Part shown: positions 18,327 through 27,795 of the stretch, in pieces
Layout of the letters: every line of letters starts with the position of its first letter
Position numbering within the stretch: the first letter of the stretch is position 1
Source of the DNA: DATMNR01 sp963702765
GTDB lineage: Bacteria; Chloroflexota; Ktedonobacteria; Ktedonobacterales; Ktedonobacteraceae
Reading direction: 5' to 3'
Length of the DNA: 64,000 nt
Assembly: GCA_963702765.1 (NCBI GenBank)
Contig: CAVPEB010000020.1
Span: 1 to 64,000 of the forward strand
The notes under the pieces: generated by a model
Told to the model about the DNA's origin: nothing
What the model saw: the letters and a program-made list of their open reading frames with translations, nothing else
The model's database searches: none
Made by a program: the position numbers and the translations under genes

Positions 18327-18682
18327 ATGGAGACAGAAGTTCAAGCGTTTTTAGCATCCTACCCTCCTGATGTGCGCGATCTCTCATGGAAACTTCGCGC
18401 ACTAGTATTTGAGGTCATTTCGCATGTACAGGAACTCGTCGATGCATCTGACCAGATGATTGTTTATGGACTCAGTCCGAAATGGTCAGATATCATATGC
18501 GTCATCGCCCCTATACATCACATGTGATCTTAATGTTTGGGAAAGGGAGAGAGTTGCGTGATCCACAAGGATTGCTGAAAGGCACAGAGAAACATGTTCG
18601 CTATGTCAAGATCGTTGAAGCGAGCGATATTGAAGCTCCTGACGTACGAACACTGCTTGAAAATGCTGTTGCTGCACAGTAA
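18327..18682 (+). pseudogene. DUF1801 domain protein, frameshifted
   Basis: The first frame gives METEVQAFLASYPPDV through YGLSPKWSDIICVIAP and then stops at 18527. The expected continuation, YTSHVILMFGKGRELRDP, is in the -1 frame. One base is missing in the CCCC run at about 18508-18511. Joined, the product would be about 118 aa, matching small DUF1801 (YdhG-like) proteins, whose function is not established. The start has GGAAGGGA upstream. The homopolymer position means a sequencing error is possible. Confidence 0.75.
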
Positions 18683-18925
18683 TCGTGATCTGGGTTGGAC
18701 GAGGCAGCGCTAACTGGTACATTCTTTGCATTTCTTTTTAACAGGCTGAATGATTGTGCATCGTTGAAAAACTCGAAGTCGTTGTACAAAGAGAATGAGG
18801 TGACTTGCAACTGTTCCTCAAGTTTGGTTGTTCGTAACTGTTTCCGTAACGTTTTTAGGACGCTTTTTGTATATTATGGTAATATGCATAAGCAGCGTTC
18901 TCCTTCTACGGAACAGGGTGTAAAG

Positions 18926-20272
18926 ATGAGCCTTTCACGTACACAGGCAGGTACAAATGCTAAATCAGGCAGTGCAGACGATACAGAATTGCATGGGCGC
19001 TGGCTTTTGCTTGCTCGTATTGTTTGGGTTATCGTTGTTTTGCTGACCCTGGGACTTTTCGTCGCTAGCATTCCCAGCTACTTCTCGTATCTGCATATCC
19101 TGACTGCAACGCCCACAACTGATTTTGGTTCGCAACTTGCTCGTCAGGATGTGCAGCAGCTTCAGGTGGTTGGCCTTTCGATCGATTTCTATGCCTGGTA
19201 TAGTGTCATTTTCACCAGCATCTTTGTGATCGTATATAGTCTGGTAGGGCTGATACTTTTCCTGCGCAAGTCCGAGAATCGGATGGCACTTTTTGCCTCA
19301 TTTACCCTGGTGGTATTTTCAATCGAAGCAATAAACCTCAATGCGGTACAAACACTTCCATCAATAGGAAATGCGGCGAGCATGGGAATTAATCTACTCG
19401 GCAGTATTTCTCTCAGCCTCTTCTTTTTTCTTTTCCCAAGTGGACGTTTTGAACTCCGCTGGATACGCTGGTTGGCCGTTGTACAGGTGATATATTGGAC
19501 TGTGAATACCTTCATTCCATCCTCCTCCCCACCAGTTGTTGAAGTGCTCCTTACCGTCCTCTTTCTGATTCTGGCGGGGAGCCTGGTAGTGGTCCAAATC
19601 TATCGCTACCGGCGACTCTCCAACGCTCTTGAGCGTCAGCAAACTAAGTGGGTCGTTTTCGCAATATCGCTTGGGCTTGGAGGCTACTTGATCGGAATAC
19701 TCATCGCGTTTGGTCTCCTACGTGAGGTCTTCAATGTCAATGTAGTAATCTTCCTCATCTGTGCTACTTTCGTCGATGGACTGCTGCTGCTCTTCCCGAT
19801 CTCTCTTGGGATCGCGATTTTGCGTTCTCGCCTCTGGGACATTGACATTATTATCAACCGCACACTTGTGTATGGCACCTTGACCGCTATCCTGGCTCTG
19901 GTCTACTTTGGTCTCATCTTTGCCTTGCAGTCTTTGTTCCAGGGAATGTTCCACCAGAATAACGCTGTCGCTATCGTGGTCTCGACCCTTGTCATTGCTG
20001 CGTTGTTCCAACCGTTGCGCCATCGTCTTCAACGATTCATTGATCGTCGCTTCTATCGCAGCAAGTACGACGCCGCTAAAACATTAGAGGCATTCAGCGT
20101 AACGTTACGCAATGAGGTAGACTTAGGCCAGTTACGTGAGCACTTGCTCAACGTCGTGCAGGAAACTATGCAGCCAGCGCATGTCTCGTTGTGGTTGCGT
20201 TCGCCTGAACACGATGGAACACATCAGGCTGCTTGGAGGGCCAACCCTCCTATTGATTCAAAAGAGGGTTGA
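18926..20272 (+). CDS. multi-pass receptor-like membrane protein (kinase N-terminus without kinase)
   Basis: 448 aa with about nine hydrophobic helices, then a short cytoplasmic tail. The segment SRLWDIDIIINRTLVYGTLT with a following helix and IDRRFYRSKYDAAKTLEAFS is found in many Chloroflexota and Actinomycetota sensor kinases just before GAF and kinase domains. Here the protein ends at HVSLWLRSPEHDG, so no enzymatic output is present. The two genes at 50.4-53.0 kb inside the Tn3 element share this architecture and the tail (VVQETMQPAHVSLWLR, NPP near the end). The start at 18926 is the first with a plausible AGGG site; upstream ATGs are possible. Function unknown; probably signal reception. 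Confidence 0.7.
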   Translation: MSLSRTQAGTNAKSGSADDTELHGRWLLLARIVWVIVVLLTLGLFVASIPSYFSYLHILTATPTTDFGSQLARQDVQQLQVVGLSIDFYAWYSVIFTSIFVIVYSLVGLILFLRKSENRMALFASFTLVVFSIEAINLNAVQTLPSIGNAASMGINLLGSISLSLFFFLFPSGRFELRWIRWLAVVQVIYWTVNTFIPSSSPPVVEVLLTVLFLILAGSLVVVQIYRYRRLSNALERQQTKWVVFAISLGLGGYLIGILIAFGLLREVFNVNVVIFLICATFVDGLLLLFPISLGIAILRSRLWDIDIIINRTLVYGTLTAILALVYFGLIFALQSLFQGMFHQNNAVAIVVSTLVIAALFQPLRHRLQRFIDRRFYRSKYDAAKTLEAFSVTLRNEVDLGQLREHLLNVVQETMQPAHVSLWLRSPEHDGTHQAAWRANPPIDSKEG

Positions 20273-20330
20273 AGCGATGAACGGAGCGTGCTGACCTTCT
20301 CCTTCATTCATGTCCACAATTGTTTCTTTG

Positions 20331-20747
20331 TTACTGTATTCTCACTTGCCTATGTAGTACCCAGGTCACAACACCCCAAATTTCAAAATCGTCGCGCGAA
20401 GTGACTTCAATGACTGGATAATTCGGATTTTCCGGTTTCAGAAATATTTTCCTGTTGTGTACTATCTGTAGTCGTTTGAGAGTAAACTCCTCGCCAATTC
20501 TCGCCACGATAATCCGATTGTGTGTTGCTGTGACTGCGCGGTCAATCACAACAATATCATCGTGATAAATACACGCTCCAGTCATTGAGTTGCCGCTTAC
20601 CCGCAGAAAATAACTGCTCGATGGGTGAGGGACAACCAGGTCTTGAACGGCCAGCCCTCTCTCCTCAAAGTCGCTCGTGGGAAATGGATAACCAGCATGA
20701 ATGGTGCCAGACAAAAAGTGTACATTGCGAAAAACAGAATCGTTCAT
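20331..20747 (-). CDS. umuD: UmuD-like S24 autoprotease
   Basis: 138 aa, similar along its length to UmuD. The self-cleavage site is the AG in TIHAGYPFPTSDFEERG; the catalytic Ser is in VSGNSMTGA and the Lys in EFTLKRLQIV. UmuD is cleaved during the SOS response and joins UmuC as error-prone DNA polymerase V. The ATG at 20747 has AAGGAGGGGG upstream. No umuC-like polymerase or imuA/imuB is adjacent, and the gene is convergent with the receptor-like gene, so it is an orphan in this window. No LexA box could be recognised upstream. Confidence 0.88.
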   Translation of the reverse strand: MNDSVFRNVHFLSGTIHAGYPFPTSDFEERGLAVQDLVVPHPSSSYFLRVSGNSMTGACIYHDDIVVIDRAVTATHNRIIVARIGEEFTLKRLQIVHNRKIFLKPENPNYPVIEVTSRDDFEIWGVVTWVLHRQVRIQ

Positions 20748-21074
20748 AAAACCCCCTCCTTGATACGACAACAATCCTTAAATATGTGAACCGAAGGAAA
20801 GTAGTGGATTTGGGCATATGAACTTTTTTCCTGTAAAGTCGGTTTTACCCTCCTTGGAAATAGTGGATGAGGTTTGAAAATATTCAATATTTAAGAGCTA
20901 CTCCATACCGCTATGTTCAGTCTGGGAAAAATAATATGGGTAGTTATTCTGAATAAGAACAGAAAGCTTTTCTTTATTGGACAAACTTCGTAGTTGTCAT
21001 CTTCTCCTCTTCAACAATCGTGTATAAAGTAGTCAGGTGAAAAATCAACAGCTACTCGAGGAAGGAGAGATATT
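20748..21074. other. AT-rich intergenic region
   Basis: No gene, tRNA or strong repeat seen. It contains the umuD promoter region, where GTTCA-CATAT type motifs occur twice on the minus strand. Confidence 0.4.
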
Positions 21075-21152
21075 TTGGTTGAAGTAATTATACTCAGTGC
21101 AATTGGAATCCTCATTTTGGGAAGCATATCGAATGCATTCTCGAAGAAATAA
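21075..21152 (+). CDS. possible 25-aa single-helix membrane peptide
   Basis: A TTG start 6-9 nt after AGGAAGGAGAG opens a frame of 25 codons: a hydrophobic core (VIILSAIGILILGSI) followed by SNAFSKK and TAA. The strong ribosome site and a clean single-helix profile argue for translation; the non-ATG start and tiny size argue for caution. No neighbour gives a function. Confidence 0.35.
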   Translation: MVEVIILSAIGILILGSISNAFSKK

Positions 21153-21293
21153 CTGAGGCATTATGAATGAGATATGGACGTCTGGTCATAAAAGATGATG
21201 GCGTCGGTCATGAGTTTGACCCACCTTGAATATTTTATAGAGGGTTATTCTCTATTTCAGCATATTTCGAAAACAATACCTTTTCCCATCTCC

Positions 21294-21750
21294 CTATTCC
21301 TCTGCCAACCCTTTCACCTTTAACAAAACCCGATCCCAAATCTCCGTGCTCAAATCTCGGTATTTTTCTCCTTCAGCCATGGTAGAAAAATCACCTTGTG
21401 ATATTTTGAGTAGCGTCTTACCGTCTTGCTCTGTGAGCTCATAGGTGATTCCGTCTTCCTCTGTGACAGGCGGCTTTTCCCCACGAACATCGAAGACAGT
21501 AAAGCGCAGGAATTTCTCTGGTTCAAGTGCAGTGACATTCCCCTGAACAATCACATTACCGTCTTGACTTTGTCCAGACTACTGGACTTCCGAGTTTCCA
21601 ATCCGAATCAATATGGAACTCAGCGCCACCAGTAAACTGAGGCGCCCACTGATCAGTAAACTCACGCCTGGTCAGCGCATCCCATACTTTTGAAGCCGGA
21701 GCATTGATCTCGATTGTTTTATTTACAAACAGTTTTTCCATAACATTCAT
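21294..21750 (-). pseudogene. AHSA1/SRPBCC-family protein, frameshifted
   Basis: The N-terminal frame (MEKLFVNKTIEINAPASKVW, then FTDQWAPQFTGGAEF) shows the start of the START/Bet v1-like AHSA1 domain. It runs to a stop at 21556 after SPVVWTKSRR. The rest, GNVTALEPEKFLRFTVFDV through LLKVKGLAEE, is in another frame, so one extra base lies near 21560-21580. Joined, it gives about 150 aa, normal for the family. Such proteins bind hydrophobic ligands or assist Hsp90-like chaperones; no role can be assigned here. Confidence 0.75.
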
Positions 21751-21937
21751 TATACCCAATCCTTTTTGAAAAAGTTTATCCAAGCAGCCTGTGAACCATT
21801 GACTATTACAATCATCTGACTTTATACTTATGTAAACGCAATAGCAAAGATAAAAAACACTAGGGCAACCAGGCATTACGAATGCGCCCTTACAAACAGT
21901 TTCTGAGGAGAACTAATCTGTCTTCATGTAACATGTA

Positions 21938-22027
21938 GGGACATCCCTTCTCCTTGCGTATTGCCTGACTGCGTAGCAGTAGACGCGGTAGCGTCGTTGG
22001 CAAGACGGGTATGTGCCAGCGGATGTC
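21938..22027. ncRNA. candidate structured RNA element upstream of the APC permease
   Basis: Four nested or adjacent helices can be drawn. Outer stem: GGACATCC (21938-21945) with GGATGTCC (22020-22027). Middle stem: TTGCC (21960-21964) with GGCAA (21998-22002). Two hairpins lie inside it: ACTGC-GTA-GCAGT (21967-21979) and GACGC-GGTA-GCGTC (21981-21994). This makes a three-way junction on a long outer stem, ending 105 nt before the permease ATG. I do not recognise a known riboswitch class; a palindromic repeat is the alternative. Confidence 0.45.
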
Positions 22028-22132
22028 CTGCTCAGAAGAAGCGATGCGACGTTGAGGTGATAGCGGAAATAACAAGTAGAATACACACATTGTCCTTTTT
22101 GGCATAATTATTTTTTAGAAAGGTACAAAGTC

Positions 22133-23584
22133 ATGTCTACTCAACCGTCCCAACTGCATCGCGAAGCGCTCGGTCTCCGCGACGTCATTTTTCAGGGCAT
22201 CACCCACATTGCCCCGGCCATCAACATCGTATTTACGCTGCCTGTGATTGCGTTGGCGGCAGGCGCAACGATGTCCATCTCCTTACTCCTCGCGACTATC
22301 GTCTGTTTCTTTATCGCAAATACCGTAGCCCAGTTCTCACGCTATGTGCCCTCGAGCGGAGGGTATTACACATTTGCCTCTCGTGGTCTGGGGCCACGCT
22401 TCGGCTTCATGACAACATGGAGCTACCTGATCTATGACATCCTCGGACCAGCAGGAGCGGTCGGTTTCCTCGGTTTCGTGATGTCCGGCTTTTTGCAGAG
22501 TGGCACTGGCATCAACATCCCATGGTGGATCTTATCTATCGCCACTGCTATCATAGTGTGGATTCTCACATACTTCGGTATCCGTCTCTCGACTCGCACA
22601 ACTGCCATCCTTGGCGGACTCGAGATGTTAATTATGCTCGCACTGGGAGTAACTTTCCTCTTAAATCCTGGGCCTGGATCAACGTGGCTAGCACCATTCC
22701 AACCTGCACAAGCGCCAACAGGACTGGGTGGCGTACTTGGTGGCATGGTGTTTGCGATCTTGGCTTTGAGTGGTTTTGAGGCCCCTGCTCCTCTTGCCGA
22801 AGAGACGAAACTACCGAACAGGCTCATTTATCGAGCAATTTTCATATCGCTACTTATCGTAGGCATCTTTTACATTTTCATGGCCTATGCCAGTGCCATT
22901 GGCTGGGGTACCGGCAATATGGCAGCATTTGCCACGGCTAGCACTAATCCCTATTACACCTTATCCCAGAAGTTCTGGGGAGTAGGATGGGTGCTCGTCC
23001 TCTTTGCCATCATCAATAGTACATTGGCGGTAGGAATTGCCTGTACCAATGCTGCTACCCGCGTCATGTACACCATGTCACAGGCTGGAACACTCCCATC
23101 CGCCTTGGGAAAGATTCACCCGGTACACAAGACACCCTATATTGCCGTTCATGTTGAGCAGATCTTCCAAATTGTCAGTTTCGGACTCGTCGGTATCATC
23201 TTCGGTGCGAGTCAGATCTTCGGTTTCCTGGGCACCATCACCACGCTAGCTGTAATCGTGCTCTATATAATGGCAAACATCGCGCTTACCGCTTACGTAA
23301 GACGTGAACATCCTGAAGACTTCAACATACTACGGCATGTCATTGTTCCCTTGGTGGGAACAGTGCTACTCATCCCGGTTCTGTATGTCACAGTCTATCC
23401 GGTTCCCGCCTATCCTTTCAACCTGACGCCATACGTCTTTATAGCCTTGATGGTTATCGGATTCGTTGTTATGCTCATTATTGCAGCAAGGCGTCCCGAG
23501 GCGCTTGACCAGGAAAGTAGTATGCTTATCAGAACAGTTGAGTCCGCGACAGAGGCTGAACTACGCGAACCGCAAGTAGGATAG
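22133..23584 (+). CDS. APC-superfamily amino acid permease
   Basis: 483 aa with about twelve hydrophobic helices. The start of helix 1 has the family pattern (FQGITHIAPAINIVFTLPV) and GFEAPAPLAEETKLPNR after helix 6 is the conserved APC loop. AAGGT-type ribosome site precedes the ATG. The M24-like gene follows after 11 nt, so they form an operon in which imported amino acids or amines may be linked to a downstream hydrolase. A folded element lies 105 bp upstream and may control expression. Substrate not assignable. Confidence 0.88.
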   Translation: MSTQPSQLHREALGLRDVIFQGITHIAPAINIVFTLPVIALAAGATMSISLLLATIVCFFIANTVAQFSRYVPSSGGYYTFASRGLGPRFGFMTTWSYLIYDILGPAGAVGFLGFVMSGFLQSGTGINIPWWILSIATAIIVWILTYFGIRLSTRTTAILGGLEMLIMLALGVTFLLNPGPGSTWLAPFQPAQAPTGLGGVLGGMVFAILALSGFEAPAPLAEETKLPNRLIYRAIFISLLIVGIFYIFMAYASAIGWGTGNMAAFATASTNPYYTLSQKFWGVGWVLVLFAIINSTLAVGIACTNAATRVMYTMSQAGTLPSALGKIHPVHKTPYIAVHVEQIFQIVSFGLVGIIFGASQIFGFLGTITTLAVIVLYIMANIALTAYVRREHPEDFNILRHVIVPLVGTVLLIPVLYVTVYPVPAYPFNLTPYVFIALMVIGFVVMLIIAARRPEALDQESSMLIRTVESATEAELREPQVG

Positions 23585-23595
23585 AGGAGCAAATA

Positions 23596-24990
23596 ATGTC
23601 AAAAACACGCGTTGAGCTTGCTGAAATGGTACTGCCAGAGTTTGGCCTGCCAAGTGTAGAGCCAACCATAGCCGCAGCTACCTATGAAACTCGCATTTCA
23701 GCAGCTCGACAGCGTGCTTCTGACGCTGGTTATGATGTATTGATAGTCTACGCGGATCGGGAGCACTTCGCGAATCTGGCGTACCTCACAGGCTTCGATC
23801 CGCGTTTTGAAGAAGCACTGTTGATCCTCACACAGGATCGTCTACCGACGCTGCTAGTGGGCAACGAAGATATGGCTTATACTTCCATCAGCCCGATCGA
23901 GCTACAGCCAGTTCTCTACCAGACATTTAGCTTGCTAAGCCAGCCACGTTCATCAAGCGCGCCATTGACTTCAATTCTTCGTGAGGCAGGCATAGGTTCT
24001 ACAGAAGGCAAACGTATCGGAATTGCTGGTTGGAAGTATTTTACACCCATCGAAACTGCGATGCCCGATTCCTGGCTGGAAGTACCAGCGTACCTTGTCG
24101 ACACCTTACGTGCTATGGGTTGTGAAGTGCATAACGCTGGTCAAATCTTCATGGAGCCAGAACACGGATTGCGCGCAGTCAACGACGTTGATCAACTCGC
24201 CTCCTTTGAATTCGCAGCTACCTATGGTTCGCAAGGTCTGCGCGATCTTTTATTCAACATTCGCCCCGGCATGAGCGAATTTGAGGCATTCCAGCTTATG
24301 TCGCCTATTGGCCTGCCATTATGCTATCACCCGGTCGTCTTTAGTGGAGAGAGAACCGCCCTTGGACTTGCCAGCCCATCTAGTCGAGTAATGCAAATAG
24401 GAGACCCGGTATTCGCGGCATTAGGCTATTGGGGTAGCAATAACGCGCGTGGAGGTTTCCTGGTTGAGAACGAGGCGATGCTTGCTTCTCACATCCGAGA
24501 TTACGTCGATAAGCTGGTAGCCCCCTACTTCCTTGCCGTAGTTGAGTGGTACGAACACATTGGAATCGGCATCCCTGGTGGAGAGTTGTTTGATATTATC
24601 GACCGCCATCTTAGCGATCCCTTCTTTGGCATCAGTCTGAATCCCGGACACCTGATACACCTCGACGAGTGGGTTAGCTCGCCCATCTATCGCGGCTCAA
24701 CCCAACGCCTTCAATCTGGCATGGCGCTGCAAGTCGATGTTATCCCCGCAACGAACACACCCTACCATACAACCAACATTGAAGACGGTATCGCTCTGGC
24801 AGACGAGTCGTTACGCCATGCATTCGAACAAAAATACCCGGGTGCCTGGATGCGCATCCAGCAACGTCGAGCCTTCATGCAAAACGTCCTTGGTATTCAT
24901 CTGAAACCCGAAGTGTTGCCATTCTCAAACATCCCTGCCTACTTGCCCCCATTCTGGCTCTCACCGCAGCAAGCAATGCGAGTATCTTAA
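23596..24990 (+). CDS. M24-family (creatinase/prolidase fold) protein with degenerate metal site
   Basis: 464 aa. The N-terminal creatinase-like domain is recognisable (VLIVYADREHFANLAYLTGF). The C-terminal pita-bread domain keeps the order of M24 motifs, but metal ligands are changed. Where peptidases have D and D, this protein reads GDPVFAALGYWGSNNARGG. GHLIHLDEWVSSPI keeps the His. SGMALQVDVIP has Asp in place of the usual Glu, while NIEDGIALAD keeps a Glu. This is the pattern of non-metal members such as creatinase, so it may hydrolyse a C-N bond rather than a prolyl bond. GAGGAG precedes the ATG; operon with the permease. Confidence 0.75.
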   Translation: MSKTRVELAEMVLPEFGLPSVEPTIAAATYETRISAARQRASDAGYDVLIVYADREHFANLAYLTGFDPRFEEALLILTQDRLPTLLVGNEDMAYTSISPIELQPVLYQTFSLLSQPRSSSAPLTSILREAGIGSTEGKRIGIAGWKYFTPIETAMPDSWLEVPAYLVDTLRAMGCEVHNAGQIFMEPEHGLRAVNDVDQLASFEFAATYGSQGLRDLLFNIRPGMSEFEAFQLMSPIGLPLCYHPVVFSGERTALGLASPSSRVMQIGDPVFAALGYWGSNNARGGFLVENEAMLASHIRDYVDKLVAPYFLAVVEWYEHIGIGIPGGELFDIIDRHLSDPFFGISLNPGHLIHLDEWVSSPIYRGSTQRLQSGMALQVDVIPATNTPYHTTNIEDGIALADESLRHAFEQKYPGAWMRIQQRRAFMQNVLGIHLKPEVLPFSNIPAYLPPFWLSPQQAMRVS

Positions 24991-25006
24991 CTTAAAGGGA
25001 GTGTAG

Positions 25007-25225
25007 TGGGTCGCGACCCTCTTCTGGGCTTCAAGACTCTCTCCCCGACCTTTTGGAGTGCAGAGGTCTCCATCCTTTACCAGGTTTCGAGGCGAATCTC
25101 TTTGACGTCAACTACGCTATTTAGGCGGGATTGCAAAAGGTCGCAACCCTTTGCCGGGGTTCGGGGTGTCCCCGAAAAACCACTTTTACCTCTTTCGCCG
25201 CCGCAGGCGGCTAGTCACAAACAAA
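25007..25225. repeat. intergenic dispersed repeat cluster (GGGTCGCGACCC / CCGCAGGC type)
   Basis: Contains the 12-bp palindrome GGGTCGCGACCC at 25008-25019, GGAGTGCAGAGG, CCCTTTGCCGGGG, and the stem CGGGGTGTCCCCG. The order and wording resemble 44036-44130, so these are diverged copies of one dispersed repeat. No coding signal. Confidence 0.55.
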
Positions 25226-25428
25226 CCAATAGTTGTGATCTAAATGTGAGGTGAGCTAGGCCCTTCTGTGACATTTTTGTAATACTTCCATCGTATCCTT
25301 GAAATAAAGAATTTATATTTCCTTGTATTCAAATGAGAAATATGCGAATACATTTTTCTAGCTACGATAGTAGCGTTTCTGAATGAATATGGTTATTAGA
25401 CCAATCCCATACAAGAAAGGAGCACCAC

Positions 25429-25773
25429 ATGTTAGGGCAATGGTTATCCGACATATTTAGCAAACCCGGCAGCACCGTGACACACCGTATTCAAAGCCGT
25501 TACACCAGCATATTTCGCGAATTACTTTTAGGCGGCATTTTGGCCCTTCTTGTAGGTCTTTTGGTTTTTCAGCCAATCTTCCAACAGCACAGAGAATACT
25601 ATCTCTGGTTAGCAGGTTTTGCCGCAACCCTCGGCACGGCATTCATATTTGCCATCGTAAGTGTTCGCATCAATGGCTATCGACGCTACAAAGACACGCT
25701 ACTTGGTTTTGCAACAGGCATGATGTTTCTCCTGTGCGGAGTTCTCGCAATAGCCGCCTTGTTTCATCTTTAA
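25429..25773 (+). CDS. small membrane protein of unknown function
   Basis: 114 aa with three hydrophobic helices (about residues 33-50, 60-80 and 92-112) and a basic loop (INGYRRYKD) between the last two. AAAGGAG lies 8 nt before the ATG. A strong terminator follows at 25809, so it is a monocistronic gene. I recognise no family. Confidence 0.65.
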   Translation: MLGQWLSDIFSKPGSTVTHRIQSRYTSIFRELLLGGILALLVGLLVFQPIFQQHREYYLWLAGFAATLGTAFIFAIVSVRINGYRRYKDTLLGFATGMMFLLCGVLAIAALFHL

Positions 25774-25808
25774 CTTAATAAGCCTTCTGTACCACCTATC
25801 AACATAAA

Positions 25809-25850
25809 CGTACCGCCTTATCCCTGAACTGGAATAAGGCGGTACGATTT
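25809..25850 (+). terminator. intrinsic terminator after the small membrane protein
   Basis: CGTACCGCCTTAT pairs with ATAAGGCGGTACG across a short loop and is followed by ATTTTAG. It is strong on both strands and sits between convergent genes. Confidence 0.8.
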
Positions 25851-25872
25851 TAGTATTTAACGAAGCATCCAG

Positions 25873-25967
25873 CCATTCGTAGGGGCCGATTTATCGCGCC
25901 CATCGCCGATGTATCGGCCTTCCTTGGCTTTCACAATTCCCCTCTTATTTTGTAAAACTTCATTATC
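25873..25967. repeat. GTAGGGGCCGATT-type dispersed repeat, copy A
   Basis: About 95 bp matching 42911-43005. It contains GCCGAT-TATCG-like units in tandem and an A/T-rich tail. Confidence 0.7.
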
Positions 25968-25993
25968 GATCTTCTTCATATGCCTCTTACTTG

Positions 25994-27780
25994 TCAACCA
26001 TTCGCCTGAGAAGTTGGCTCCGATACAACTACCACATTACTTTCACCTGATGCAGAGTCGTCAGAATCCTCACCCTCCATTTCCTCCACCAATTCCTCAG
26101 TCTCACGCCGCCGCCCAGGGATCAATAACGAACTGCACGCGCCCATGAGTACGAAGAATGAGGCCACGCGAGCAGCATTACGCGTCCCATCAGTAGCAGC
26201 AACATCATAGATGTTCTTGATCTCCTGGCCAATCACTGCAATGGAGGGGAAGCTCCCTCCTGAGAGGTCCACCAGCACCAGGCTGACCGCTTCCTCCACC
26301 TTGTATTGATATTGTAGGTACGCTTCCGCTCGAAGCACTTCCCGCATCAAAGTTGCTCTGGATGGCGGGTTTGATCGCATCAGGGATGACTGTATTCTTA
26401 CTCAGCAGCGTTGAACCAGTCGCACTGATCGAGCTTGCGAGCACCGCACCCAGGATGGCAACACCGACAGCAGCGCCTACCTGCCGTAACGTATTATTGG
26501 CGCCCGATCCTTCACCATAATTTTGTGGTGGAATATCGCTCAGCACTACGCTGGTCAACTGCGCAATTGCCAGACCAAGACCCATACCATAGAGCAGGAA
26601 AATCGGCACAAACACTATACGCGCTGTATCTGGCTGAATGACCAGGCTGAGCAAGAAGAGTGCAACCGACTCCGTCAGCATGCCAACGGTAACGATCCAC
26701 TTCGGGCCAAAGCGAGATGCAAGCAAGCCAGCGATGGGAGCCGTGATGAAATGAGCCAATAGCAAATGGCAGCAACGTCACACCCGTTTCAAACGCGGTT
26801 AATCCTCGTACACCCTGCAAGTAAAGAGACATAATGAAAAGGATGCCAAATTCTCCCAGTGCCACAATTGCAACTGTGAAAAGACCAAAGCGAAACGCTG
26901 GATAACGCAACAGGCTGAAATCGAACAACGGCTCTTTAGCGCGCCTGGTCAGCCACATCTCATACCAGACAAAGGTGCCAATGAAAATTGCCGCAATGAT
27001 GAACATCGTCATCGATAGCGATATTCCTCCTGTTGGCCAGGAAAACGATCCAAGCGTAAATGTTAGTTTTGGTGTAACCCAACCATAGGTTTGCCCTTCC
27101 GTAAGTCCAAAGATGGCTGTAGCAAGACCAACAGAAATAAGGATTATACCAACCACATCAATTGAGTGCTTCTTCGAACTATCGCGAGATTCATCAACAA
27201 ACAGCAGACTGCCGATAATCGCAATAATTCCAATTGGAATGTTGATCAAGAAAGCCCATTGCCAGGTCACATTCGTCGTAAACCATCCACCCAGCAAAGG
27301 ACCAAGTACTCCACCGATACCCGCTGTTGCTCCCCACACGCCAAACGCGATACCTCGCGCCTTTCCGGTGAAAGTCGCCGATAGAATCGAAAGCGTCGCC
27401 GGAGATGACATCGCAGCGCCCATGCCTTGTACAGCACGGCCGAGAATAATCATGCCAATGCTATTGGCAAAACCTACCATAGTTGAGCCAATAATAAATG
27501 TCGCGATGCCTGCCATGAAAATGCGCCGCCGCCCAAGCATATCGCCCAATCGGCCCCAGGTAATGATAAATGACCCATAAACAACTGCATACGTCGCGCT
27601 AATCCATTCCAGGTCGACAAGCGTTGCATTGAATTCTTTACGGATTGCAGGCAATGTTACATTCACGACACTAGCGTCAAGAATAATAATTCCCAGCGAA
27701 AGACTGAGAATCACAAGCGAAAGCCATTGCCGCGTTGTCGGTTTCGACTCCGCTAGCATATTTGATGAACCAGTGCTCAC
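25994..27780 (-). pseudogene. DHA2-type MFS drug efflux transporter, two frameshifts
   Basis: The gene starts at GTG 27780 (AAAGGG upstream), with motif LGIIILDASVVNVTLPAI in helix 1 and WGRLGDMLGRRR as motif A. The first frame is intact to LLPFAIGSF. One extra base near 26749 then moves the reading to ITAPIAGLLASRFGPKW in the next frame. A second shift near 26250-26300 leads to NIYDVAATDGTRNAARVASF and a C-terminal acidic tail. Joined, it would be about 595 aa with 14 helices, normal for EmrB/QacA-type proton-driven exporters. It lies 15 nt after tetR, forming a regulator-pump unit. Either the pump is dead or the sequence has two indel errors. Confidence 0.8.
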
Positions 27781-27795
27781 CTTTTATTCCCTTTC

